DNA from: Candidatus Woesearchaeota archaeon
GTDB lineage: Archaea; Nanobdellota; Nanobdellia; Woesearchaeales; GW2011-AR4
Length of the DNA: 8,217 bases
Direction of reading: 5' to 3'
NCBI GenBank assembly: GCA_016211245.1
Contig: JACQSQ010000095.1
Span: 1 to 8,217 of the forward strand
The stretch's first letter is position 1, and each line of letters starts with the position of its first letter. The notes under the pieces were generated by a model, which was given only the letters and a program-made list of their open reading frames with translations, did not search any database and was not told the origin of the DNA. Both the position numbers and the translations under genes were made by a program. This document shows, piece by piece, positions 1-6,295 of this stretch.

Positions 1-13
1 CTTTTCTAGATGC

Positions 14-1189
14 ATGGAAAAAAGAATTTTTGCAGTCCTATTCATTGCTGTTTTCGCAACAATGCTGGGAATAGGCATAATAGAGCCGTTCATGGGCATT
101 TATGCAGAAAGCCTTGGCGCAAACGGATTTTACATAGGGCTGATTTTTGGGGCATTTACACTTTCAAGGGCGATATTTACCCCGCTCATTGGAAGGTGGT
201 CTGATTTAAGGGGAAGAAAAAATATAATGCTTATCGGTTTGGTCGGCTATACAATTCTCTCTTTTTTCTATGCAACCTCACATACTATAATCTCGCTTAC
301 CATAATCAGGTTTTTCCATGGACTGGCATCTGCAATGGTTTTGCCCATAGCGATGGCTTATATTGGCGATATTGCGCCAAAAAACCAGGAAGGAAAATAT
401 TTAGGAACTTTCACAATATCATTCTTTATGGGCATGGCTTTTGGGCCAATAATCGGGGGAGCTCTGCATGAAATCTGGCACATGAATGTCGCATTTTATG
501 CCATGGGTGCAATAAGCTTTGTCGCGTTATTGTTTCTTGTCTTCATGCTTCCTGAAATAAATGCGCATACCAAAGTGGCTCCGTCCTCCATGAAAGCAAT
601 AATGAAAGACAAGACAATGCAGGCAATAATAATTTTCAGATTATTGAATGCTTATGGAATAGCTGCATTGATGGGTTTTTTGCCATTGCTTGCGCAGAGG
701 CTTGGAGTCACAGTATTCCAGATAGGGTTGATGGTAAGCGCTAATTTGATATTATCTTCCATACTTCAAAGGTATTTTGGGGTTGTTGCAGATAAAAATG
801 ATAAAATAATCATGACTGTCATAGGAACGTTTTTGATGGTGCTTGCACTTGGGCTCATGCCAATAGCAACAGGGTTTTACACCTTGCTTGTGTTAAATCT
901 CGTCATGGGAATCGGCTCTGCCGTATCAATACCTGCAGGAAGCGCTATAACGGCGAAACTTGGGAGAAAAATGGGGATGGGAAGCGTTATGGGAATTTTT
1001 AACACGGCTTTTGGGGTAGGGGCAGGAGTTGGCCCGATAATCGCAGGCATCATAATGGTTGGAACGAATCTTGCATTTGTATTTGTATCATCGGCAATAA
1101 TTACTTTAATCGGAACTATAATTTTTTATTATATGATGAAAAACAATAAAGAGTACAGGACAGCGCATGTTGAGGCAGTCTCTGAATAA
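14..1189 (+). CDS. MFS transporter, DHA1-like drug/proton antiporter type
   Basis: This 391-residue, very hydrophobic protein has the length and layout of a 12-helix major facilitator superfamily carrier in the cytoplasmic membrane. The loop after helix 2 carries MFS motif A, G60-R-W-S-D64-L-R-G-R68-K69. Helix 5 carries a motif-C-like glycine/proline run, GMAFGPIIGG at 140-149, which in this superfamily marks proton-driven exporters (antiporters). A related glycine run, GVGAGVGPIIAG (334-345), lies in the second half. Export of a drug or metabolite is therefore more likely than uptake, but the substrate cannot be read from the sequence. The ATG at 14 gives a normal MFS N-terminus; only 13 bases precede it, so an earlier start or the promoter may lie outside the window. 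It ends 1 bp before the next gene and probably heads, or belongs to, an operon with the genes at 1191-3058. Confidence 0.9.
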   Translation: MEKRIFAVLFIAVFATMLGIGIIEPFMGIYAESLGANGFYIGLIFGAFTLSRAIFTPLIGRWSDLRGRKNIMLIGLVGYTILSFFYATSHTIISLTIIRFFHGLASAMVLPIAMAYIGDIAPKNQEGKYLGTFTISFFMGMAFGPIIGGALHEIWHMNVAFYAMGAISFVALLFLVFMLPEINAHTKVAPSSMKAIMKDKTMQAIIIFRLLNAYGIAALMGFLPLLAQRLGVTVFQIGLMVSANLILSSILQRYFGVVADKNDKIIMTVIGTFLMVLALGLMPIATGFYTLLVLNLVMGIGSAVSIPAGSAITAKLGRKMGMGSVMGIFNTAFGVGAGVGPIIAGIIMVGTNLAFVFVSSAIITLIGTIIFYYMMKNNKEYRTAHVEAVSE

Positions 1190-1190
1190 G

Positions 1191-1730
1191 ATGGATATTC
1201 TTGCACATGGCCTGTGGACTTATGCAGTTTTCCATAAAAAGAAATATGTGTGGCTCGCTGCGTTATTTGGAATTCTGCCCGATATCCTGTCATTCGGCAT
1301 AATATTTGCCATAAATCTAATCAATGGGAGCTTAAGAAGAGGGCCGCCTCAATTAAGCTCGTTGCCAGACTGGCTTTTTGCAGCTTACAATATGACCCAC
1401 AGCTTTATAATTTTCTTTGCGGTGTTTTTATTGATGCATCTTATAACAAAGAAATGGTTCTGGCCGTTGATGGCATGGGGCTTGCACATTTTGATAGACA
1501 TACCAACTCATTCGTTCAGGTTTTTCCCAACTCCGTTTTTATGGCCCTTGTCGGATTACAAGTTTGACGGCATAAGCTGGGCTACTGGGTGGTTTATGCT
1601 TCTTAATTATGGAGCTTTAATGATTGTATTTTTGGCGATTGCGCATAACAGGGTTAAGAAAAGAAAGCAAGCTTTAAAAAACACCAAAAAATACCTAGCT
1701 CATGGGCAACATAGAAAGATTAAAGGCTGA
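1191..1730 (+). CDS. Putative membrane-bound metal-dependent hydrolase, YdjM/DUF457-like
   Basis: This 179-residue integral membrane protein has several hydrophobic segments (roughly 17-40, 66-85, 88-105 and 131-151) and a basic tail rich in Lys and Arg. Conserved-looking polar residues sit in or next to the membrane segments: H6 in AHGLW, D31 in LPD, H70 in MTHS, and H99, D103 and H107 in the LHILIDIPTHS stretch. That pattern resembles the YdjM/DUF457 group, annotated as membrane-bound metal-dependent hydrolases, whose substrate is generally unknown; assignment here is by motif pattern only. I chose the ATG at 1191 because it follows the MFS stop by 1 bp and begins MDILAHGLW. A start at 1167 would overlap the transporter by 23 bp and add eight residues with no family character. 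Its last 29 bp overlap the start of the Ogg gene, implying co-translation. Confidence 0.6.
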   Translation: MDILAHGLWTYAVFHKKKYVWLAALFGILPDILSFGIIFAINLINGSLRRGPPQLSSLPDWLFAAYNMTHSFIIFFAVFLLMHLITKKWFWPLMAWGLHILIDIPTHSFRFFPTPFLWPLSDYKFDGISWATGWFMLLNYGALMIVFLAIAHNRVKKRKQALKNTKKYLAHGQHRKIKG

Positions 1731-2400
1731 ATACGAAAACAAAAAAGACAGGATAAAAGAAAGATTAAGTCAGTTTGAGAAATTCTTCAATGAGCCTTAT
1801 TCATGGCATTATGTCAGCAACGAAATGAAATTGGTGCCATCTGAAAAAAATGATGATGAAAGGATATTTGAAGAGCTTTCTTTTTGTATTTGTACCGCCA
1901 ATGCCAGCGCCGAGATGGGGTTAAAGTCAATCGATGCAATTAGGAATATAATCAATGCAGAAAATGCAGACAGGATATCAGAAAGATTAAAAGGGGTACA
2001 TAGGTTTAACAATGCAAGGGCAGCTTACATAGTGCATACGAGGGAATACCTTAAAAATACAATAGGATTTAGACTAAAAAATAAAATTCTTTCATTCAAA
2101 GACAAACATGAGCTGAGAGATTATTTTGCATTGAACAAGGACATAAAAGGCTTGGGTATGAAAGAGGCTTCGCATTTTCTTAGGAATATCGGCTTTAAAG
2201 GCTATACGATCCTTGACAAGCATATAATAAATTCACTGCATGAATTCGGCGTTTTGAATACAAATGACAAGCCGAAAAATCCAAAGCATTATCTTGAAAT
2301 AGAGCAGAAATTCATTGATTTCTCAAAGCAGGCAGGGATTGATATGAACGAATTGGATTTATTGCTTTGGTCCAGAAAAAATGGAAGGATTTTGAAATAA
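1702..2400 (+). CDS. 8-oxoguanine DNA glycosylase/AP lyase, Ogg2 family
   Basis: This 232-residue protein matches the archaeal Ogg2 (MjOgg-like) family of bifunctional glycosylases, which excise 8-oxoguanine and nick the abasic site in base excision repair. Family hallmarks are visible. ELSFCICTANASAEMG occurs at 58-73. The helix-hairpin-helix GLGMKEASHFLRNIG (150-164) contains the expected Schiff-base lysine K154. The ILDKHI segment contains the expected catalytic aspartate D172. The protein ends in a lysine (RILK), matching the family rule that the C-terminal Lys contacts the oxidised base. Length is close to the usual 205-230 residues, and the N-terminal helix IERLKAEYENKK aligns with the family start, supporting the ATG at 1702 despite the 29-bp overlap with the preceding gene. 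Endonuclease III follows after 1 bp, so two repair glycosylases appear to be co-expressed. Confidence 0.92.
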   Translation: MGNIERLKAEYENKKDRIKERLSQFEKFFNEPYSWHYVSNEMKLVPSEKNDDERIFEELSFCICTANASAEMGLKSIDAIRNIINAENADRISERLKGVHRFNNARAAYIVHTREYLKNTIGFRLKNKILSFKDKHELRDYFALNKDIKGLGMKEASHFLRNIGFKGYTILDKHIINSLHEFGVLNTNDKPKNPKHYLEIEQKFIDFSKQAGIDMNELDLLLWSRKNGRILK

Positions 2401-2401
2401 G

Positions 2402-3058
2402 ATGATAAAAAACATCTCCAAAATAATCCCCCTTCTAAAAAAAGAAGTGAAAGGCTTTGAAAATCCAGTTGTTTCCAAGATTGGAGAGATACAGAAAGAC
2501 CCTTTCAAAGTCCTGATTTCATGCATTCTGAGCTTAAGAACGCAGGACAAGACAACAGGCCCTGTTTCGTTAAGATTATTTGAAGTAGCAGATACTCCTC
2601 AAAAACTGGCTAAAATGCCATTAAAGAGTATACAAAAAATCATAAAGCCGGTTAATTACTACATAACAAAGTCCAAAAGAATCAAGGAAATCTCAAAAAT
2701 TTTAATCAATAAATACAACGGCAAAGTTCCAGAAACTTTTGATGAATTGATGAAATTAAAGGGTGTTGGAAAAAAGACTGCAGCTATAACCATGGTTTAT
2801 GGGCATCAAAAAGCAGATTACATACCGGTTGATGTGCATGTTTTTGTTGTGAGTAATAGATTAGGTTGGGTAAAAACAAAGAATGCTGAAGATACAATGG
2901 GTGAATTAATGAAAATAATCCCAAAAAAATACTGGCATGACTTGAATGACTTGTTTGTATTGCACGGGCAGAATATATGCTTTACCCACTCTCCCATTTG
3001 TTCCAAGTGTGCAGTAAGAAACTACTGCCCAAGAATAGGCGTAATAAGAAGCCGCTAA
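2402..3058 (+). CDS. nth: Endonuclease III, iron-sulfur DNA glycosylase/AP lyase
   Basis: This 218-residue protein is a full-length endonuclease III, a base-excision-repair enzyme that removes oxidised pyrimidines and cleaves the abasic site by beta-elimination. The early signature LISCILSLRTQD lies at 38-49. The helix-hairpin-helix LKGVGKKTA (119-127) contains the expected catalytic lysine K125. The catalytic aspartate is D144 in IPVDVHVF. The C-terminal 4Fe-4S loop is intact, with C193, C200, C203 and C209 in the canonical C-x6-C-x2-C-x5-C spacing. No residue needed for activity appears missing. The ATG is 1 bp after the Ogg stop (TAA-G-ATG), the same junction as between the first two genes of the window, so translation is probably coupled. 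A promoter for the next gene begins at its stop codon, which makes this the likely last gene of the operon. Confidence 0.95.
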   Translation: MIKNISKIIPLLKKEVKGFENPVVSKIGEIQKDPFKVLISCILSLRTQDKTTGPVSLRLFEVADTPQKLAKMPLKSIQKIIKPVNYYITKSKRIKEISKILINKYNGKVPETFDELMKLKGVGKKTAAITMVYGHQKADYIPVDVHVFVVSNRLGWVKTKNAEDTMGELMKIIPKKYWHDLNDLFVLHGQNICFTHSPICSKCAVRNYCPRIGVIRSR

Positions 3059-3059
3059 G

Positions 3060-3067
3060 TTTAAATA
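3060..3067 (+). promoter_or_regulatory. TATA box of the small membrane protein gene
   Basis: TTTAAATA begins just after the nth stop codon. Counting about 25 bp downstream puts the expected start of transcription near 3088, giving a leader of about 12 nt that contains the ribosome binding site. The assignment rests on sequence and spacing alone. Confidence 0.55.
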
Positions 3068-3088
3068 TGCTAAAATCATCTTAAGCCT

Positions 3089-3094
3089 GAGGTG
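3089..3094 (+). promoter_or_regulatory. Shine-Dalgarno site before the 49-aa protein
   Basis: GAGGTG is complementary to the archaeal 16S rRNA 3' end and sits 6 nt before the ATG at 3101. It is the main evidence that this short reading frame is translated. Confidence 0.7.
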
Positions 3095-3100
3095 GTTTAA

Positions 3101-3250
3101 ATGGCACAATTAGTAGTTGGGCTGCTTGGGCCTGTAGCATCCCTAGTTTTTGGAATACTTATATTGATGTTTCCAAAAATATTGAATTATCTAATAGGTA
3201 TTTACTTAATAGTTGTAGGGGCTATTGGAGTACTAGATCATTTAATTTGA
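3101..3250 (+). CDS. Small membrane protein, DUF3096-like
   Basis: This 49-residue gene (ATG 3101, TGA 3248-3250) encodes two hydrophobic helices, about residues 4-24 and 28-45, joined by a short FPKILNY turn. The pattern of a GILIL helix, a proline at the turn, then a YLIGIYLIVVGAIGVLDHL-like second helix resembles the DUF3096 family of tiny two-helix membrane proteins, whose function is unknown. The family match is from pattern memory, not a search. Translation is supported by a good Shine-Dalgarno site at the right distance, a TATA box further upstream and a poly-T terminator directly downstream. It thus appears to be a self-contained transcription unit between the repair operon and the aminopeptidase gene. 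Confidence 0.78.
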   Translation: MAQLVVGLLGPVASLVFGILILMFPKILNYLIGIYLIVVGAIGVLDHLI

Positions 3251-3258
3251 TTTCATTA

Positions 3259-3280
3259 TTTTTGCTTTTTTTATTTTTTT
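3259..3280 (+). terminator. Poly-T archaeal-type terminator
   Basis: Three T runs (T5 at 3259-3263, T7 at 3266-3272, T7 at 3274-3280) follow the stop of the 49-aa gene within 10-30 bp, with no hairpin. Clusters of oligo-T on the coding strand are the usual intrinsic terminator signal in archaea, and the aminopeptidase promoter starts right after. Confidence 0.7.
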
Positions 3281-3290
3281 ATTCAAAAGC

Positions 3291-3300
3291 TTAATAAATA
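3291..3300 (+). promoter_or_regulatory. TATA box of the leucyl aminopeptidase gene
   Basis: TTAATAAATA, preceded by a purine-rich AAAAG, is centred about 25 bp before 3321-3323. In the leaderless arrangement of the genes at 4868 and 5285, transcription would begin at the ATG at 3321 or GTG at 3323, upstream of the first in-frame usable start at 3387. Confidence 0.5.
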
Positions 3301-3386
3301 ACCTCAAAATAATCTGATTTATGTGAAAAGAATCAATTTCTGTAGTTGTATCCAAATCTGAATTAATCAAAGCCAAAGATGATGCT

Positions 3387-4823
3387 TTGGTTATTGGCTT
3401 CTTCAAAGACAAAGTAAACTTACCCAATGAATTGAAAAAGTTAGATAATCAATATGGGAATATGATTAGTTCCTATATAAAAGAAAACAATTTCAAAGCG
3501 GAAAAAGGCGAGGCAAAAAGCATTTTTGCCAATAAAAATGTAAAAAATGTTGTTCTGGTTGGGCTTGGAGAGGAGGAAAAATACGGTTTTGATATTTTGT
3601 CAAACACCATAGCAGATGTGGCAAAAAGGCTAAGGGACAATTCAACAGAAAGCTTCAGCATATTTTTGGAGTCTTTCAACAACGGCAATTTCAAGGATGA
3701 GGAACTGGCAGAAAAGATTGCATTAAGCATGTTAATTGGATTGTACAAATTCAGCGACTACAAAACAAAGGACAAGGACAAGATAAAATATGTAAAACAG
3801 ATTACAATAATCACATCTTCCAGTAAGGATTTTCAAAATGAAATAGTCTATGCTTCCGTTGTAGCTGATGCTGTCAGCAAAACTAGGGATTTGGTGAACA
3901 TACCGCCAAATGTTGCAACTCCTGAATATGTGGCTTATTATGCGAAAGAATTATCAAAAAAGCCCGGATTGAAATTCAATGTATTTGACGACAAGCAAAT
4001 TGAGAAGATGAAAATGGGGTGCCTGTCGGCTGTAGGGAAGGGCAGCGCAAGCAAGCCAAGGTTGGTTGTTATTGAATACAATGGAGCAGCAAAATCCAAA
4101 AAGAAAGTTGCGCTTGTGGGTAAGGGCGTGACTTTTGACACGGGGGGATACAACTTAAAGCCTTACCCCTACATACTTAACATGAAAGATGACCTTGGAG
4201 GGGCTGCCGCATCACTCCATGTGATAGAAGCATGCGCAAAATTAAAGCTTCCTGTAAACCTGATTGTCGTGGCTCCATTGGCGGAAAACATGATTGACGG
4301 AAGCGCCTACAGGCCTGATGATGTCTTGACTGCATTCAACGGAGTGACTGTGGAAATAAAGAATACTGACGCAGAAGGAAGGCTGATAATGGCAGATGCG
4401 TTGTCCTACGCCGCAAGCCTGAAGCCGGCCGCAATAATTGACGTTGCGTCATTAACCGGGGCAAGCACTGTAGTTTTGGGCTCTGTAGGGACACCTTTCC
4501 TAAGCACCGACAATGAATTAAGGGAAAGGATAAGAAATGCATCTGAAAAAAGCCTTGAGAAAATGTGGGAGCTTCCGCTCTGGCAGGAATATGAAGACTA
4601 CATAAAAAGCGACGTTGCAGACATAAAAAATATAGCGGACGAGCCTGAAGCAGGGGTCATAATAGGGGCCGTATTCCTCAAGCATTTTGTCGAAGAGCTG
4701 CCGTGGCTTCACATCGACATTGGAACTACAGTCTGGTCAAAGGCTGACAAGGGAATTCTTACAAAAGGGGGCACAGGAGCTACCGTAAGGCTAATGATGG
4801 AAATGCTGAGGGATTGGAAATAG
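3387..4823 (+). CDS. pepA: Leucyl aminopeptidase, peptidase family M17
   Basis: This is a cytosolic di-metal exopeptidase that removes N-terminal amino acids from peptides and completes protein turnover. Counting from the TTG at 3387 (478 residues), the M17 metal and catalytic residues are all present: K246 and D251 in VGKGVTFDTGG, K258 in NLKP, D269 in MKDDLGG, and D328, E330 and R332 in the signature NTDAEGRL (326-333). The N-terminal regulatory domain is present but lacks its first strand with this start. Codons 3327-3386 upstream, in the same frame, encode a family-like ISVVVSKSELIKAKDDA segment that would restore a length near 498, close to the usual 500. That frame is closed by TGA at 3324, immediately after an ATG at 3321. 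The start given is therefore a conservative lower bound. A likely promoter lies at 3291-3300. Confidence 0.93.
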   Translation: MVIGFFKDKVNLPNELKKLDNQYGNMISSYIKENNFKAEKGEAKSIFANKNVKNVVLVGLGEEEKYGFDILSNTIADVAKRLRDNSTESFSIFLESFNNGNFKDEELAEKIALSMLIGLYKFSDYKTKDKDKIKYVKQITIITSSSKDFQNEIVYASVVADAVSKTRDLVNIPPNVATPEYVAYYAKELSKKPGLKFNVFDDKQIEKMKMGCLSAVGKGSASKPRLVVIEYNGAAKSKKKVALVGKGVTFDTGGYNLKPYPYILNMKDDLGGAAASLHVIEACAKLKLPVNLIVVAPLAENMIDGSAYRPDDVLTAFNGVTVEIKNTDAEGRLIMADALSYAASLKPAAIIDVASLTGASTVVLGSVGTPFLSTDNELRERIRNASEKSLEKMWELPLWQEYEDYIKSDVADIKNIADEPEAGVIIGAVFLKHFVEELPWLHIDIGTTVWSKADKGILTKGGTGATVRLMMEMLRDWK

Positions 4824-4837
4824 AAGCTTTCCAACAA

Positions 4838-4846
4838 TTTTAAATA
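4838..4846 (+). promoter_or_regulatory. TATA box, leaderless promoter of the 109-aa protein
   Basis: TTTTAAATA is centred about 26 bp before the ATG at 4868, so the transcript should begin at or next to the start codon. No Shine-Dalgarno site precedes this ATG, consistent with leaderless translation. Confidence 0.6.
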
Positions 4847-4867
4847 CTTAAGTCTAAATGCAATTTC

Positions 4868-5197
4868 ATGAGCAAAATGCTTTCCTTAATCGCGCTGCCA
4901 TTAAGCATTCTTATAATTCTAAAATATTTCAAGATTTACGACATAAGTTCAGTCATAGCTTATGACATAACCTTGATTGGGGCAGTTTTCCTGATAGTGA
5001 TGCAGGTTCTTTCTTATATGGCAGTTCGCACTGCAAATCAGGGAACAACTTTTATGGGAAAAATAATAAAAACAATCCTGGCTGTTCCGGGCGTTATTTA
5101 CATAACCAATATTTTTTATCCTTTAAGCCTGGGTTTTGACCTGGAAATTGTGATAGCCTTGTTTTTATTTACAGAGGGAATATACGGGCTGCACTGA
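4868..5197 (+). CDS. Small integral membrane protein of unknown function
   Basis: I do not recognise this 109-residue protein. It has about four hydrophobic segments: residues 4-20, 33-53, 66-84 and 90-107. A short polar loop, VRTANQGTTFMGK (53-65), separates the second and third. There are no cysteines, no histidines except the final residue, and no recognisable catalytic or binding motif, so it is more likely structural or accessory than an enzyme. The start at 4868 is favoured over the ATG at 4877 by the TATA box 26 bp upstream, which predicts a leaderless message. It lies alone between the aminopeptidase and thioredoxin reductase genes, each with its own likely promoter, so context gives little clue to its role. 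Confidence 0.75.
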   Translation: MSKMLSLIALPLSILIILKYFKIYDISSVIAYDITLIGAVFLIVMQVLSYMAVRTANQGTTFMGKIIKTILAVPGVIYITNIFYPLSLGFDLEIVIALFLFTEGIYGLH

Positions 5198-5254
5198 TTT
5201 TGAGAAGCTACCATAGAAACTCCAATTCTGTTAGATTCCTTCGCATTCAAAACC

Positions 5255-5266
5255 TTTTTAAAATAT
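5255..5266 (+). promoter_or_regulatory. TATA box, leaderless promoter of the thioredoxin reductase gene
   Basis: TTTTTAAAATAT is centred about 25 bp before the ATG at 5285. This decides the start: a TTG at 5270 is in frame but would lie within the promoter spacing and add five non-family residues. Confidence 0.62.
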
Positions 5267-5284
5267 CATTTGTTTCTAAAATTC

Positions 5285-6217
5285 ATGTATGACGTTATAA
5301 TAGTTGGGGCAGGGGCTGCCGGATTGACAGCTGCAATATATACCTGCAGAAAAAAATTAAGAACAGCCATAATAAGCATTGATGTAGGGGGGCAGACCAA
5401 TCTTACATCGCATATTGAAAATTATCCCGGTACAGGGCCTATGCACGGCATGGAGCTAATGCAGCGATTCCAAAACGAGGCAATTGGTTTCGGGGCAGAG
5501 CTGATAATGGGCAAGGTAAACAAGGTTGATAAAACAGAAAAAGGGTTCAAGATTGGACTGGCTAATGGCGAGGAATACGAATGCAAAGCCTTGATTCTTG
5601 CTTATGGCAAAGTGCCAAGGAGCCTGGGAATTGAAGGAGAGGAGAAATTCATGGGAAGGGGCGTAACAACCTGCGTCACATGCGATGCGCCATTGTACAA
5701 GAACAGGGAAGCTGTTGTAATTGGCGGCGGAAATTCTGCTGTTGAAGGGGCATTGGAGCTGGCTACCATAGCAAGAAAAGTTTATCTTGTCCATAGGAGA
5801 GGCACTTTTAGGGCTGATGAGATTACCGTGGAAAAGCTGAAAGAGAATAAAAACATAGAGCTTGTTCTGAACAGCGTAGTTGCAAAAATCGTTGGCGGCA
5901 AAAATGTCGAAAGTGTCGAAGTTGAAAACATCGCGACAAAAGAAAAGAAATTTTTTAAAGTGGACGGGGTTTTTATAGAAATAGGATATGTTGTGGACAC
6001 TTCATTCGTGCAGCACCTGGTGAAAGTTAATGAAAGAAAAGAAATAATTGTTGATGAAAGAGGCAACACATCATGCCCGGGAATATTTGCAGCTGGCGAT
6101 ATTACGCCTGTGCCATACAAACAGACTGTGATAGCAGCAGGTGATGGCTCAAAAGCAGCTTTGGAATGCTACAGATGGCTGACTGGAGGCAAAGGGGCTG
6201 TTTTGGACTGGAGTTGA
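5285..6217 (+). CDS. trxB: Thioredoxin-disulfide reductase-like flavoprotein
   Basis: This 310-residue protein has the low-molecular-weight thioredoxin reductase plan, which passes electrons from NAD(P)H through FAD to a CxxC disulfide and on to thioredoxin or a similar partner in the cytosol. The FAD-binding GAGAAGL is at 8-14, GGQTN at 35-39 and ENYPG at 45-49. The redox pair is C130-V-T-C133. The second dinucleotide fold has GGGNSA at 147-152, followed by HRRGTFRA (170-177), the arginine-rich motif linked to NADPH preference. The closing FAD motif is GIFAAGDI (266-273). The active site reads CVTCDAP rather than the common CATCDG, so a non-standard partner is possible. I chose the ATG at 5285, giving MYDVIIVGAG. 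A peroxiredoxin gene follows after 78 bp with its own promoter. Confidence 0.92.
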   Translation: MYDVIIVGAGAAGLTAAIYTCRKKLRTAIISIDVGGQTNLTSHIENYPGTGPMHGMELMQRFQNEAIGFGAELIMGKVNKVDKTEKGFKIGLANGEEYECKALILAYGKVPRSLGIEGEEKFMGRGVTTCVTCDAPLYKNREAVVIGGGNSAVEGALELATIARKVYLVHRRGTFRADEITVEKLKENKNIELVLNSVVAKIVGGKNVESVEVENIATKEKKFFKVDGVFIEIGYVVDTSFVQHLVKVNERKEIIVDERGNTSCPGIFAAGDITPVPYKQTVIAAGDGSKAALECYRWLTGGKGAVLDWS

Positions 6218-6218
6218 G

Positions 6219-6230
6219 CATAAATTTATG
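6219..6230. repeat. 12-bp perfect palindrome after trxB
   Basis: CATAAATTTATG is a perfect inverted repeat starting 2 bp after the trxB stop and followed by TTTTATTATATC. It could be a regulator-binding site for the peroxiredoxin promoter or part of a weak terminator; chance is also possible in AT-rich DNA. Confidence 0.35.
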
Positions 6231-6254
6231 TTTTATTATATCAGATTAATTAAA

Positions 6255-6264
6255 TTTTTAAATT
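6255..6264 (+). promoter_or_regulatory. TATA box of the peroxiredoxin gene
   Basis: TTTTTAAATT predicts transcription from about 6285, leaving a leader of roughly 11 nt that includes the ribosome binding site. Confidence 0.5.
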
Positions 6265-6284
6265 GGCAAATATTCTGATTTCTA

Positions 6285-6290
6285 AGGTGG
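6285..6290 (+). promoter_or_regulatory. Shine-Dalgarno site of the peroxiredoxin gene
   Basis: AGGTGG lies 5 nt before the ATG at 6296. It decides that start over the in-frame TTG at 6263, which would place the translated region across the promoter. Confidence 0.65.
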
Positions 6291-6295
6291 TATTG

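Noticed and set aside
1250..1567. Frame open for 105 codons inside the hydrolase-like gene
   Set aside because: It lies wholly within the better supported gene at 1191-1730, and its product shows no motif or membrane pattern.
3324..3326. Selenocysteine or general recoding of TGA
   Set aside because: TGA ends several ordinary genes here (at 1728, 3248, 6215 and 7712), there is no cysteine at this place in M17 enzymes, and no selenocysteine insertion element is apparent.
3242..3427. Minus-strand frame of 61 codons across the aminopeptidase promoter
   Set aside because: It covers a poly-T terminator and a promoter, is Lys/Ile-rich from AT composition, and overlaps the M17-like N-terminal codons on the other strand.
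5456..6120. Two minus-strand frames of 112 codons opposite trxB
   Set aside because: Both are shadows of a clear thioredoxin reductase gene; neither has a promoter, ribosome site or protein motif.
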